Assembly (NCBI GenBank): GCA_965644295.1
Contig: CBFFRP010000186.1
Location: 62,001 to 126,000, forward strand
Direction of reading: 5' to 3'
DNA: 64,000 bases
DNA from: Paraphysomonas bandaiensis
Lineage: Eukaryota > Chrysophyceae
A program made the position numbers and the translations under genes. Of this stretch, positions 43,889-56,570 are shown piece by piece (within the stretch, counting starts at the first letter, position 1; every line of letters starts with the position of its first letter). The notes under the pieces are model-generated. The model had not been told where the DNA came from, did not search any database, and saw only the letters and a program-made list of their open reading frames with translations.

Positions 43889-46658
43889 ATGAACACGAAT
43901 GATCACTCCACATCTCTATCATTCCTTCACACTGTAATCAAGAATAGTTTAATCCAGTTGTTACATGAGGCGGATAAGCGAGATGTGGTCAAACCCCCGT
44001 ATGGTCGACCCGCCACTCCGTCACCGTTTGTTAATGAATGTGATATTGATCCACACACACTGTTAGATGAACCAGATGAAGAAGACAACGACAGAGCTCA
44101 CTTCATATACGAATATGGGTTTAATCCGCTCTTGTATCTCGCTGATGTTATACACAGAAGTCATCCGGCTTCTATAGCCGCTAGAGAAAAACAACGACAT
44201 GATGCTGTACAAAGACTTACTCATAGAGTTAATCATGCAAGAAAACAATTACAAACTTCTATTGATATTCAACGAAAAGCAAAGTTTATGTTATCTGGGA
44301 TCACTCAAGGGCCCTTAACAACTGCTATATCGCCAACTGCAGTCCTCCTCTGGTGCAGAACATGTGTGCCGGGAGACATTACGATCCAATTATCAAAAGC
44401 TCGTTCATTTTCTACTATTAGAAAGACTATTACAGTTCATTCAGATGGTGCGAATGTTCCACTGAGTATTCAAATTGATGATTTGGATCCGGACAGTCAT
44501 TATTTTATTCGCTGTTCGATGCCTCATCTCAAAGAAACCACTGATGAAGTGGAAGAAGATGTTGAATCTGACACGAACCCTACTCACGATTCATTGCTTG
44601 ATGATTTATCGTTGACTCAAGACACGGATGCTTATGCGAAGTGTGAGTGCTGGACATTGCAGTCTATCCCAGATGATAGGTCGGGGGGGGGGACAGGTGG
44701 TGCTAAAGCGGAGGGGTCCCGTGGTTCTTATCCTATTGAAATTGTGACAATGGCAAGATATTTTAACCACACGAACGAAGAACTGTACAAGGTGTTCAAT
44801 GAAGACAATCCGATGGATCCCGGGTATGGTGTGGTTGCGATACCATGTGACCACCCTGTGTATACATGCCTACTAGGTGATATTTTTACACCTGTCAACG
44901 CCAAACAGAACCCTGATGTTCATGTGTATGAGTCGCAATTGTGGGATATATTTGGGAAAGACGTGTTACTCTCCACTGTATCCGGGGGAGCTCCAGATTA
45001 TTTCGCCTCCACATCACCGTTATGTTTAGGTTCTATGTTTCTAGCCTGGAATGATTCCAAGCATGGTGCAGACACTGATTTGAGAGCCGAAGAAGTGCTG
45101 CATAAGCAGTTTATATATGACACCAAGAAATACGAGAAAAAGATCAAAGAAAGGGCGGAGAAAGAAAAAAGAGATGCAGCTGCTGTGGCCAGCGGAGAGC
45201 GTAGCAAAATGCCCACCCGGCGCAACTTGGGCCCCCCGCCAACCTTCAATAGACCCCCTATGACACCTACTCTGTCTGCACTAGTGAAGGTAGGCTACGC
45301 GCACTACTATACTTGAAAGTACCGTGGTGATGCTATAAGAGTGTACACAATGTTTGTATGATGTAGCGTATGTATTATGATATAGAGTTACTGCTAGAAA
45401 ACTGTTGTGGTGACAAAGCTTTCCGTAGGACTTGCCCATTATGTACTCCGAAGAACATGTTCGACATCTATATAGGTGTATACAGCTAACCCCACAAGTT
45501 GATATATTTATTCTGGACTGTCGCCACGGTCTGATTGGCAAAGAGCAAATTAGATGGCTCAAAGATGGGCTGAGAAAGTCAGAAGCTAGTATGAAACTCA
45601 TTTTCTCTGGAAGAGTAATGGGCACTCATTTAAAGAATGTACTGAAAATGGAGGATGGTGCTAGTGACGTTAATCTTAATACCAGCACAGACTCTATGGA
45701 GTTTTGTGATCCTACTGGTTTCGAAGATTCTGAAGTGGAAGAAGTTGAGGCTGCTCAAGAATTTCCAGAATCCTCTGTTGCTGAAGAAGAGAAAGAAGAA
45801 CTTCAAGAGAAGAAAGAAACATCCAAAGATGAGGCTAAGAAAAGTCGTACGGTGAGTTCTAGCAGGCAGAAGTCTCTTGAAGCAGCGAAAGAGGAATATG
45901 ACGAAAATGGACTCCCAAAGAGTTCTCTCCAACATGCTATCGTATCTATGTTTAACAGAACTTTTCCAGAAGGTTACAAAGATATTAATGACAATCCTCC
46001 CGAACCCACTCCCCGCATAGTTAGTGAACCTACTGAACTGTCACCCACCAACTCACCGCGAATGGATGAAAACACAGGAGAAATTATGCCGCCATCTTTT
46101 GATTTTGAAGATGAAGTCATGGAAAAAGTGGAGGTTCTTGGGGGTATTCTCATCCTATCTTCTACAGGTGCTGCTGATTCTTTTGTCAATACATACAACT
46201 TTTCGGATACTCCTATACACCCAAGAGGGGATGTAAAGAGGGTGTTCTGTATGGAGGTTGGACTAGGGACAGCCAGTCTAGGTCCTGAGGAGGAATGCAG
46301 AGAAGTTTCGTCAGGAATTGCTACCGCTGATGAGGTGTTACGTAAGGGTAGAGATGTTCTGTTTCGCTCTAGCATGCTTCCTGTTGATACAGAGCCGCTA
46401 GCACCAGCTGACGGTTCAGATCACTCAGGACTAGAAAATGACAATCAAGGTAAAGATGAGGATGAAGGTGGAGATATATTTGAAGATCCCACTGATATGA
46501 AGAGTGTTCCCCCTGCTCCCACGTTGCAGACAGTCACTCAGCCCATTGCCGCGTCGGTGTGCGTGCGAAGGGACGGGTCCGTTAACGTTCAATTGAGAGA
46601 GTTTGGGTCAGGAAAGGTGTTGTTTCAACGACACGTTGTTACATCACAGTCGCCGTAG
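43889..46658 (+). CDS. PhoD-like metallophosphatase-family protein, catalytic motifs degenerate
   Basis: Exons 43889-45289 and 45429-46658 give 876 residues. The start at 43889 is the first ATG after the microsatellite and before conserved sequence. GITQGPLTTAISPTAVLLWCRT and the following beta-rich part match the N-terminal domain of PhoD proteins. The C-terminal part has FILDCRHGLIGKEQIRWLKDGLRKSEASMKLI (in two pieces around residues 485-515), the usual Q-WL-L-S-A line of PhoD. Expected metal-site motifs look changed: GDQIYAD-like appears as GDIFTP (about 330), and WDDHD-like as WNDSKHG (387). The product may therefore bind but not cleave phosphate esters. A long acidic Ser-rich insert (about 530-620) follows. 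No signal peptide. PhoD membership is fairly sure; loss of activity is inference. Confidence 0.65.
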
Positions 46659-47416
46659 TTGTGTGCTACGAGCGGAAAATGTGCGATGAAGCAAGGACTG
46701 AATTGTGAGGAGCCTATGAAGAGAAATTTCGGGGGTGTAGTTCTATTGAAGTACGCTGTCGATTGATTGAGGTTCTCGCTTGATTGTAAGTAGTAGTTCT
46801 ACTGCGCGTGGTTAGCTATATGTTGTTGCAGAGAAACTTATTAACAATATGATTGACTGACGAATACGTGTTTGTTAAGTGTCCTCACACGCTTCAAAAC
46901 TGATGTGATAATGCTGCTAATCATTAAGTATATATGTCTGTAATTATACAAGATTTTCGTGTAGCTATTGCCAGTTAAACACGAACTAAAGGACAGCCCA
47001 GCTGAATTTTTATAAATCAAACTGTTTTGTAAATTTTTGTAATGATATTTTCCTTTTGTTTAGTGTTTGGTATCACTGTATCAATATCTTTATCAAGAAC
47101 TGGTAAATCTGTTATTTTATAAACTTGTTTCACTTTCTCTTCTCCGAGTAGGGGAATCAACGAATCTACACTTATGTTTCTCATGAGTTGACAGGATAAG
47201 GTTTTATTGCGGCCCGCAAGGGCCCTCTAAAATTAATTTTTTTCAGCTTTTGCCTCCTGAAGATTTTGATTTGTTAAATTATTTCAGTTATTGTTTTGTA
47301 AAGATTTAAAGATTTCGAGTTTTGAAAAAAGGAATGCGATTGGTTTTTAATTTCGACTTTTTGAAAATTTAATACAAATTCATTAATAATTTTGTCATCA
47401 AGCAGGCGATTAATAA
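46659..47416. other. AT-rich intergenic DNA
   Basis: No gene is seen. A short GC-rich hairpin (TTGCGGCCCGCAAGGGCCCT) stands out at 47208-47227. The region leads into the transposase relic. Confidence 0.45.
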
Positions 47417-48560
47417 TGCATGATTCTAATTCAGAAGAATCAGGGAGAAAAGATAGTTGTGAGAGCGATGATCTCCCTACAACTTTTCAGTGGGAAGGTT
47501 TCAGATACACTATCAAGCAGAGGAAGAGGCTTCAAGATGGTTCGGTGTACTACATTCTCTATCAGTAAGCCACTGATCCATATATTTAGGAAATTTGAAG
47601 GGCTATTATCGGTGCTCAAAGCACCGGAAAGGAAGAACATGTGGCTGTCCAGCTAAATTGACAATTCTTGTTCACGAGCAAGCAGAAGAATCTGATGAAA
47701 AACTGATAATTTCAAAGGGGAAAGAGGAGCACGAATGTGGTGCCGCCACCTTTATATATATTGCCTTCAAATTCACCAACATCTGATGATAATTCCGAGG
47801 AGAGGTCGTCGTTTTGTAAAGGTGTATATGACGCAAGTGGTGAAATGAAGCAACTTTGTGAAGCAATGGCGTTGAAAGATGTTTCGAAGTCCTCCATTGC
47901 GATTGCAAATGAAGTTTCGGAAACAACGCGAGCGAAATATAAGCAGCTCGGTGAGAAATTAATATCTTTGTTTTTGCTGTTTTCACTTCATTTTCTTTTG
48001 CTTATTTCGGTAGGAATGCCATATAGATATCTCGAAACGTCAAAACTCAAAGCTTTGGTGCATCAGTGTAGACGTTTAGAGTTCAATGATTGGGAAGGAA
48101 TTATATCGTCGTGCCCGCTAGTGAACTGTGCTAATTATCTTCTGCATCTGATTGCTAACATTGATTGAAGTATTGAACTGTAAAAATAGTCTCTCGTCGT
48201 CAACAGCACAGTTCACAAGCGGGTACGACGATATAATTCCTTCCCAATCATTGAACTCTAAACGTCTACACTGATGCACCAAAGCTTTGAGTTTTGACGT
48301 TTCGAGATATCTATATGGCATTCCTACCGAAATAAGCAAAAGAAAATGAAGTGAAAACAGCAAAAGCAAAGATATCAATTTCTCACCGAGCTGCTTATAT
48401 TTCGCTCGCGTTGTTTCCGAAACTTCATTTGCAATCGCAATGGAGGACTTCGAAACATCTTTCAACGCCATTGCTTCACAAAGTTGCTTCATTTCACCAC
48501 TTGTATATACACCTTTACAAAACGACGAACTGGAACTTATAATTGCCGGGAACTTGACTA
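47417..48560. pseudogene. FLYWCH-type transposase relic arranged as a large palindrome
   Basis: On the plus strand, 47470-47750 encodes, in shifting frames, TFQWEGFRYTIKQRKR, then YYRCSKHRKGRTCGCPAKL and KGKEEHECGAA. This is the W-C-H-C layout of a FLYWCH zinc finger found at the N-terminus of many Mutator-like transposases; a stop and a frame break separate the pieces. A segment with MKQLCEAMALKDVSKSSIAI follows, then an apparent intron (47952-48013) and MPYRYLETSKLKALVHQC. The block 47806-48130 is then repeated inverted at about 48200-48527. Both halves keep the intron, so the inversion copied DNA, not RNA. No DDE core is present in the window. Confidence 0.55.
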
Positions 48561-48596
48561 CCATTAATGGGCCATTAATGATTACCAGGCCCTGTG
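48535..48596. repeat. Copy of the 32.7-kb ATTAATGG repeat
   Basis: TATAATTGCCGGGAACTTGA, CTACCATTAATGGGCCATTA and CAGGCCCTG match 32762-32820. It directly abuts the right arm of the transposase palindrome. Confidence 0.75.
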
Positions 48597-49014
48597 GCAT
48601 TGTGAGTATGCTTGTTGCACCTATACGATGTCCTACGTTTTTAGTGTTATGACTTTCATTGTATCTGTATATAGGTAGTATTGCTTGAGCGTTTCGTAAG
48701 TCATATACCATACTGTTGTAAGTAGATGGTGCTGAAAATACTAATGGTGCTGAATGTCATTACAACTCATGGCGAGCTTGTGAAGCGTAAGCCTCAAATT
48801 TCAAACACAATATAACGTGAAAAACATGATTAATGGATAATGGAGATGTATTCTCTCACATCGTGGTTTAATGTTTTATAGAATACAATACTTTGGTGTC
48901 TCACGAGAAAAGATTATAGCCACTTCTCATATTACATCTCACGTCGCAACAACGTTGTGATCAAAAGACAGGTATTCTATGTTGAGTAGACTAAATAGCT
49001 TCAAGTTGCAACAG

Positions 49015-52000
49015 CTACGCAAACCCAATCACCAAGAGTAGCAAGATGATAACGAATTCAATAGCAATGCATATGTACATGTAGCAACCCTGAGCTTTTC
49101 TCCTGACTTCTTCAGCATGTTTGGCCTCAGATGTGAGAGCATCAGTAGCATCATCAACATGCCCTAAACACCAACATGTTATACGGTATGACGTTGGCAT
49201 CTAGTGTACTACTAATCGCCATACCCTCTAAATTGTCAAGTAGTTTGATGTGAGTCTTTGTCTCCTCCCCAATTGTTGTAGCCTGTAAAAATGACAGTAA
49301 GTGGACATCTATCTCATTGCAGAATACAGACGGTGTATATGAGAAAACTACACACTCAAAGGCGCAACAGAATAGAAATAATATAACAGCAGAATTGATG
49401 GGAACGGTAAGCTTGGATAACTAAGCGTACCTGCCCATACAGTCTGTCGACTCCCTTCCCTATGTCTTGCAGCATATCGTCCTGCATCCTCATCACATCC
49501 TGTTGTCTCTGTACAAGACCTACAGAAGTCATCAAACGTAGCAATAACACGCTATTTATCGAAATATATATCTCCAATCTGCATACGCACATATACAGGA
49601 CGTATACGCATGATTGCTTATGTCTCGTTGGTACCTTTATCAGAGGTCTGTAACGGATTTGATGACATCTCCATTGGTGCTCCTCCGCTCTGTGAACTGC
49701 ACAAATTATACTTGTTATGCGTGTTTTTGTCAAAAACACTCTTATTCTACAACTACACTGCACACGATACGAAATAGCGTAAAACTCTTCACAGCAGTGG
49801 ACGACACAAAATACTTCAGCGATTGTGCCCGCTAATCACATCTCAATCTGGAGAGTGCTAACGAACACAATAGTCATATGTATAGCTATATCTATTGGCA
49901 CCTGGGAATCGCCACGTATGTCTGAAAAACACATATTATGAATAAATATCATTCGCGTCTTGGTATACTCACGAGTTGCTTCTGGAGGTTCTCGAGCAGA
50001 GTTTGTCTTCTAGCTACCTCTGATGCGGCGCTATAGGAAAAATTATAATCGACTTGAAATATACTCCATGTCATGTTTCAATAAGCATATTAGAGCAAGA
50101 ACATATAATTCATATCTATTCCACTCATCTCATACGTCATAAGAATATATCGCACCATCATCCTATATCAACACACATACAAATATGATTACATTATGTA
50201 CCAAATTACAAATACAATCAAGTAGAAAGTAAAAACACATATATTGCCGCACATCTCGCATATCCATAGTTTAGATTAAATAATCGTCCCATACATATCT
50301 ATATATCTATAGATATCCACTTCACTTAACGCTACTCATGAAACTACAATAACATCTCATACTCCATCAGATTATATACAACCATGATTCTCACACACAC
50401 CCCTTACATCTCATACTCCATCAGATCATACACAACCATGATACTCACACACACCCCTTACATCTCATATTCCATCAGATCATATACAACCATGATACTC
50501 ACACACACCCCTTACATCTCATACTCCATCAGATTATATACAACCATGATTCTCACACACACCCCTTACATCTCATACTCCATCAGATCATACACAACCA
50601 TGATACTCACACACACCCCTTACATCTCATACTCCATCAGATCATATACAACCATGATACTCATACACACCCCTTACATCTCATACTCCATCAGACCATA
50701 CACAACCATGATACTCACACACACCCCTTACATCTCATACTCCATCAGATCATACACAACCATGATACTCACACACACCCCTTACATCTCATACTCCATC
50801 AGACCATACACAACCATGATACTCACACACACCCCTTACATCTCATACTCCATCAGATTATACACAACCATGATACTCACACACACCCCTTACATCTCAT
50901 ACTCCATCAGATCATATACAACCATGATACTCATACACACCCCTTACATCTCATACTCCATCAGACCATACACAACCATGATACTCACACACACCCCTTA
51001 CATCTCATACTCCATCAGATCATATACAACCATGATACTCACACACACCCCTTACATCTCATACTCCATCAGATTATATACAACCATGATTCTCACACAC
51101 ACCCCTTACATCTCATACTCCATCAGATTATACACAACCATGATACTCACACACACCCCTTACATCTCATACTCCATCAGACCATACACAACCATTATAC
51201 TCACACACACCCCTTACATCTCATACTCCATCAGATCATACACAACCATGATACTCACACACACCCCTTACATCTCATACTCCATCAGACCATACACAAC
51301 CATGATACTCACACACACCCCTTACATCTCATACTCCATCAGATTATACACAACCATGATACTCACACACACCCCTTACATCTCATACTCCATCAGATCA
51401 TATACAACCATGATACTCACACACACCCCTTACATCTCATACTCCATCAGATTATACACAACCATGATACTCACACACACCCCTTACATCTCATACTCCA
51501 TCAGACCATACACAACCATGATACTCACACACACCCCTTACATCTCATACTCCATCAGATCATATACAACCATGATACTCACACACACCCCTTACATCTC
51601 ATACTCCATCAGATTATATACAACCATGATTCTCACACACACCCCTTACATCTCATACTCCATCAGATTATACACAACCATGATACTCACACACACCCCT
51701 TACATCTCATACTCCATCAGACCATACACAACCATTATACTCACACACACCCCTTACATCTCATACTCCATCAGACCATACACAACCATTATACTCACAC
51801 ACACCCCTTACATCTCATACTCCATCAGATCATACACAACCATGATACTCACACACACCCCTTACATCTCATACTCCATCAGACCATACACAACCATGAT
51901 ACTCACACACACCCCTTACATCTCATACTCCATCAGATCATATACAACCATGATACTCACACACACCCCTTACATCTCATACTCCATCAGATTATACACA

Positions 52001-52908
52001 ACCATGATACTCACACACACCCTTTACATCTCATACTCCATCAGATCATATACAACCATGATACTCATACACACCCCTTACATCTCATACTCCATTAGAT
52101 CATACACAACCATGATACTCACACACACCCCTTACATCTCATACTCCATCAGATCATATACAACCATGATACTCACACACACCCCTTACATCTCATACTC
52201 CATCAGATCATACACAACCATGATACTCATACACACCCCTTACATCTCATACTCCATCAGATCATATACAACCATGATACTCACACACACCCCTTACATC
52301 TCATACTCCATCAGATCATACACAACCATGATACTCATACACACCCCTTACATCTCATACTCCATCAGATCATACACAACCATGATACTCATACACACCC
52401 CTTACATCTCATACTCCATCAGATCATACACAACCATGATACTCACACACACCCCTTACATCTCATACTCCATCAGATCATACACAACCATGATACTCAT
52501 ACACACCCCTTACATCTCATACTCCATCAGATCATACACAACCATGATACTCACACACACCCCTTACATCTCATACTCCATCAGATCATACACAACCATG
52601 ATACTCACACACACCCCTTACATCTCATACTCCATCAGATCATACACAACCATGATACTCATACACACCCCTTACATCTCATACTCCATCAGATCATACA
52701 CAACCATGATACTCATACACACCCCTTACATCTCATACTCCATCAGATTGGATTGCATGATTTTTAGTTGGCTGGAGAGGGTCGCTATAGCTGATTTAAG
52801 AGCCCTTCCCTCTGAGTCAGAGAGACCGCTGCCGCCTCTACGACGCTGTTGGATCTGTCGACGACTGCTCTCATATAGCTGTAGCCATTCCCTTGCGGTG
52901 AAGGTCAT
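49015..52908 (-). CDS. Qc-SNARE (syntaxin 8/SYP5-like)
   Basis: Seven exons join in frame: 52908-52730, 50030-49973, 49921-49902, 49696-49635, 49519-49431, 49282-49225 and 49163-49015, giving 204 residues. The N-terminus (REWLQLYESSRRQIQQRRR) and helices up to EVARRQTLLENLQKQL resemble the N-terminal bundle of SYP5/syntaxin-8 proteins. The SNARE motif runs from VQRQQDVMRMQDDMLQ through GKGVDRLYGQATTIGEE to LLDNLEGHVDDATDAL, with Q at the likely zero layer. A C-terminal anchor (ICIAIEFVIILLLLVIGFA) ends the protein. Such proteins pair with Qa, Qb and R SNAREs in endosomal fusion. Exon 3 has only 20 bases. Intron 1 (52729-50031) is filled by the 54-bp repeat array, whose units include the exon 1 end and its donor. 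Confidence 0.85.
50354..52748. repeat. 54-bp minisatellite, about 44 copies, inside SNARE intron 1
   Basis: On the minus strand each unit reads ATCTGATGGAGTATGAGAT then GTAAGGGGTGTG and a TGAGTATCATGGTTGTGTATG-like end. The first 19 bases equal the end of exon 1 and GTAAGG equals the intron 1 donor. Variants affect a few positions (TGTGTATG/TATATG, GATCTGATGG/GGTCTGATGG). The plus-strand 844-codon ORF (50384-52918) exists because 54 is a multiple of three; it is antisense to the SNARE gene and should not be annotated. Confidence 0.95.
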
Positions 52909-52917
52909 GTTTGGTTA

Positions 52918-53404
52918 AGTGGTGTGTAGTTATGTGTATGGAATGGATTATATACACTCCTCTCGCTCATATATACACATACATATACACATATATGCCT
53001 TGTCTGCATATATATACATGCATACATACATACATACACATACCATGCCATGTTTGTGTGCACGCAACCCACATACAGACGTAGATATATTCCTACTGCT
53101 GCTCCTGCTGTACCATACACACATCTATACGTGAACTACAAAATACTGCCATATTTTTCGAAGAGTGACAGGAATTTCTAAAAATACTTTTAAAAAATAG
53201 GAAATATTCTAGAAATCAGGTTTTCAGCACCAAAAAAAGGGTATATTATATAGTGTATATTGAAAGTGCCGGGCTGCATATGCATGTTCTGTGTCTCTAT
53301 ATAAAGTATATGTATAACTCGTAGCATAACAACAAGAAGCAAGTCGATGTGGATGAGTGGGTTTGTTCTTTAGATAAAGCAGTATATCAACTAGAGTGGA
53401 TATA
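52918..53404. other. Divergent promoter region
   Basis: It separates the SNARE start from the start at 53405. A hairpin-like A/T stretch lies at about 53150-53230 (ATTTCTAAAAATACTTTT, ATATTCTAGAAAT). CATACATA microsatellite occurs at about 53019-53037. Confidence 0.45.
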
Positions 53405-54909
53405 ATGTCCTCATATGATAAGACAGTGAAGAGCCGTTTGAGTTTTAAGGGAGTCAAAAAAACGAAGTAAGCATTTCATGTTCGCTTATGCGTATATGCA
53501 TATATATATGTATGTATGTATGTATATATGTATGTATGTATAGCTCTGTATGTTATGTATGGGAGGTCGTGTAGCATCTCACTCACTTCATTTATATTCA
53601 CTTATGCGTATATTCATATGCATATATATGTATGTACAGCTCTGTATGTATGTATGGGAGGTCGTGTAGCATCTCACTCACTTCATTTATATTCGCCTAT
53701 GCGTATATTCATATGCATATATATGTATGTACAGCTCTGTATGTATGTATGGGAGGTCGTGTATATATGTATATATGTGTTTATATTATATGGAGCTGTG
53801 CGTATATACATATCAGCATCTCTCTATCCATACATACCCTAACCAACCACTATCATACTATCAGAAAGAAGAGAAAAGCATCAGTATTAGAGGACCCTAT
53901 TCATGAAACCTCACAATCATCATCTACGGGACAGGAGGAGCAGCAGACCGATCAATCTGATGAGTTAGTTCTACATAACGGCACTGGGCGTATAACAAGT
54001 AGCGGTATGCTGCATACCCTCCTATAACCCTCATATATAACAGATTAGATACGCAGGTAATACAGTACAAGGAATAGATACAGAGTTTATGAAGGAACTA
54101 ACTGCGGGTGATGCTATCATCATATTCCATCCCTCATCTCTTATAGAGGAGACAAAGATCGTTCGTATGGTGCTCAGTAACTCTAGTATTGGCATTAGTT
54201 CAGCTTTCTCAACTGATCTTATTTCTACAACTCCATTTAAGTATACAGAGAATGATATACACTGTTATTAATCTTATAGTATTATTATAATTGTTTAGGT
54301 ATATTAAAGCCCCTAAAGAAGAGCCGGATGAAGGAGCAGAAGAGGCTGCAAGACAAGCCGTTAAGAACAAGAGAGACAGTGCAGAGCAATCAGTGAGTAT
54401 ATATACTATATGGTGTGCATAGCATGTGTATATCGAATGGGCATATAGCACATGTACGACACTAAAACTATACAAGCTATAGATCTATTTGATTTTAAGG
54501 ATGGCATATATTGTAATAGGTGCCATGTCTACTATATCAGTGTTTTAATATACAGCTCAACTGTCATGACAATCTCTTTCTTTAGGCTTTTGGGACATAC
54601 GCCTCCGAGGGGGGACAGAAGCTGGTATACAGGGTCAAGAAGCCAGGAGCTTTCGGTGGATACAAGATAGTTACTGAGGTATATTAAGAGTTCTGTGTAT
54701 CTGTTGTATTGCTCTATGTACGATACATTTTTTGTGCTATATATCGTGTTTGTACTGATGGCTCACTATGAGAACAGACTGTTGGTAAAATGAGTCGGGA
54801 GGATTTACTCAATCAAAGGGCTAAGAAGAAAGCGGATAGGTAACACCATTTTTTTCTTTACATCCAACAAAGTAGTGATATTTACTGTTTCATCAGATTG
54901 TGTTACTGA
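53405..54909 (+). CDS. Small conserved protein with basic N- and C-terminal motifs, unknown function
   Basis: Six exons, plus a final short one, join in frame: 53405-53466, 53865-54004, 54057-54240, 54299-54392, 54586-54678, 54778-54839 and 54897-54909, about 215 residues. The start KSRLSFKGVKKTKKKRK resembles FAM32-type N-termini. A middle domain (GTGRITSSGNTV, FMKELTAGDAIIIFHPSSL, VRMVLSNSSIGISSAFSTD) looks like a small beta-barrel. The C-terminus, YRVKKPGAFGGYKIVTE then SREDLLNQRAKKKADRLCY, is basic. I have the impression of a family widespread in protists but cannot name it. RNA or nuclear function would fit the basic ends, but this is a guess. All introns are GT-AG; three are 52-60 bases. 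Intron 1 holds a 95-bp tandem repeat. Confidence 0.65.
53513..53770. repeat. 95-bp tandem repeat in intron 1
   Basis: GGGAGGTCGTGTAGCATCTC starts at 53561 and 53656, and GGGAGGTCGTGTA starts at 53751, exactly 95 bases apart, with TATGTATG runs between. It explains the overlapping ORFs in the area. Confidence 0.9.
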
Positions 54910-56087
54910 TATGCCCTGGAGCTGGAATCGAAGCTAGTTGTAAGCTGTGAGTATAGACAGACTTACTCACCGTGTATAACAGGAATGGCATATTGGTGTC
55001 TTATAACAATAATAATTTTCGATACCTTAATAACTATTAAGAGCTATTAAAATATTGCAGTATGTGGTAATCTGTGTATCGTGCAATATATGAGTTATTG
55101 TCTTTCAGTTAAAGAAAATATACCGATGATAGACAACGGATACATTTCTCTTCAGTATGTATGTGCAATACCAGTAAGCAGTAGGAGGATGGATTTTACT
55201 TCACTCTACTTCGCACATCGCCCGAATATATTATACGAAATTTTCACAAACGGCTATAATTCAAAACCTTCATAATAAAACTCTGGATTGCTTTCCAATA
55301 AGTGAATAGTGATTCATATCAAGTATCACGTACAATTTGAATATTACTAATACAACAGTTGAGACAGATATATATTTACGCTAGATGCTGTACAACCATG
55401 CGAAATTTTATTCTAGCATTCTTTTCTCAGTGTCTTTCTCATCTTCTTTTAATATCATACTCTTCTACACTTCAACAAATGATTGTTAGCTACTAATGTA
55501 TGGACCTCGTGCTTGTAAAAGGTGTTGAAATATACACAGAAAGGAATACGTCATTCATTTACTACATGTAAATACAATTGTGATTACGTATCTACTGTAT
55601 CTTAATTTCTACCTACATGAAGCGCTACCTGACTTCTCTGATACAAACACGAAAGTTGACACGTCACGACAACAGCCAAGTATACAAAGATATCTACCTA
55701 AGACCAATCATATCGACCAAATGCTAGATGCAGATAATCTCGATTGGCTACAACAATAAGGTATTCATTCCACATATAGATACTAAATTTATCATTTCCA
55801 TTGTGTGCTTACGAATTGAAGAACCCTCCCAAAACATTTCTCGATACCCCAGGGTGAGAGTGACCACCAGCTACTCTGGGATGTTTCGGCCCTCTCTTGT
55901 TACACTGCACGATGCGAAGTGGGGGTGATGTTGTCGGTCGTGCCCTAATATAGTCTGCATAGTGCTCTGGACTAGGGGCTTGCTTCGTGCGAACTTCATG
56001 GCCGAATTGAATTCTATTGCCAACACCCTATAAATTCACCAAACTTAAGCACTAAAGAAAAAAATCGTAGAAGACAAACATACTGTC
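54910..56087. other. Intergenic, no gene recognised
   Basis: AT-rich DNA with several short unsupported ORFs (55081-55275, 55728-55928). No repeat of the families above was noticed. Confidence 0.45.
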
Positions 56088-56557
56088 GCATCACACATCA
56101 CTGCATAGCACATCACTGTAAGGCACATCACTGTAAGGCACATCACTGCATAGCACATCACTGCATAGCACATCACTGTAAGGCACATCACTGTAAGGCA
56201 CATCACTGCATAGCACATCACTGCATAGCACATCATTGTAAGGCACATCACTGCATAGCACATCACTGCATCACACATCACTGCATAGCACATCACTGTA
56301 AGGCACATCACTGTAAGGCACATCACTGCATAGCACATCACTGCATAGCACATCACTGTAAGGCACATCACTGTAAGGCACATCACTGCATAGCACATCA
56401 CTGCATAGCACATCATTGTAAGGCACATCACTGTAAGGCACATCACTGCATAGCACATCACTGCATAGCACATCATTGTAAGGCACATCACTGTAAGGCA
56501 CATCACTGCATAGCACATCACTGTAAGGCACATCATTGTAAGGCACATCACTGTATG
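56088..56557. repeat. 15-bp minisatellite with higher-order order, about 31 copies
   Basis: Two 15-bp variants, CACATCACTGCATAG and CACATCACTGTAAGG, alternate mostly as two plus two, giving a 60-bp super-unit. ORFs over it are repeat shadows. There is no spacer diversity, so it is not a CRISPR array. Confidence 0.95.
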
Positions 56558-56570
56558 ACTGTATTATTCA

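Noticed and set aside
50384-52918. 844-codon plus-strand ORF of MILTHTPYISYSIRSYTT repeats
   Set aside because: It is the complement of the 54-bp minisatellite in the SNARE intron; open only because 54 is divisible by three.
56088-56557. CRISPR-like array
   Set aside because: Repeats are contiguous 15-bp units without unique spacers, in a eukaryotic setting.
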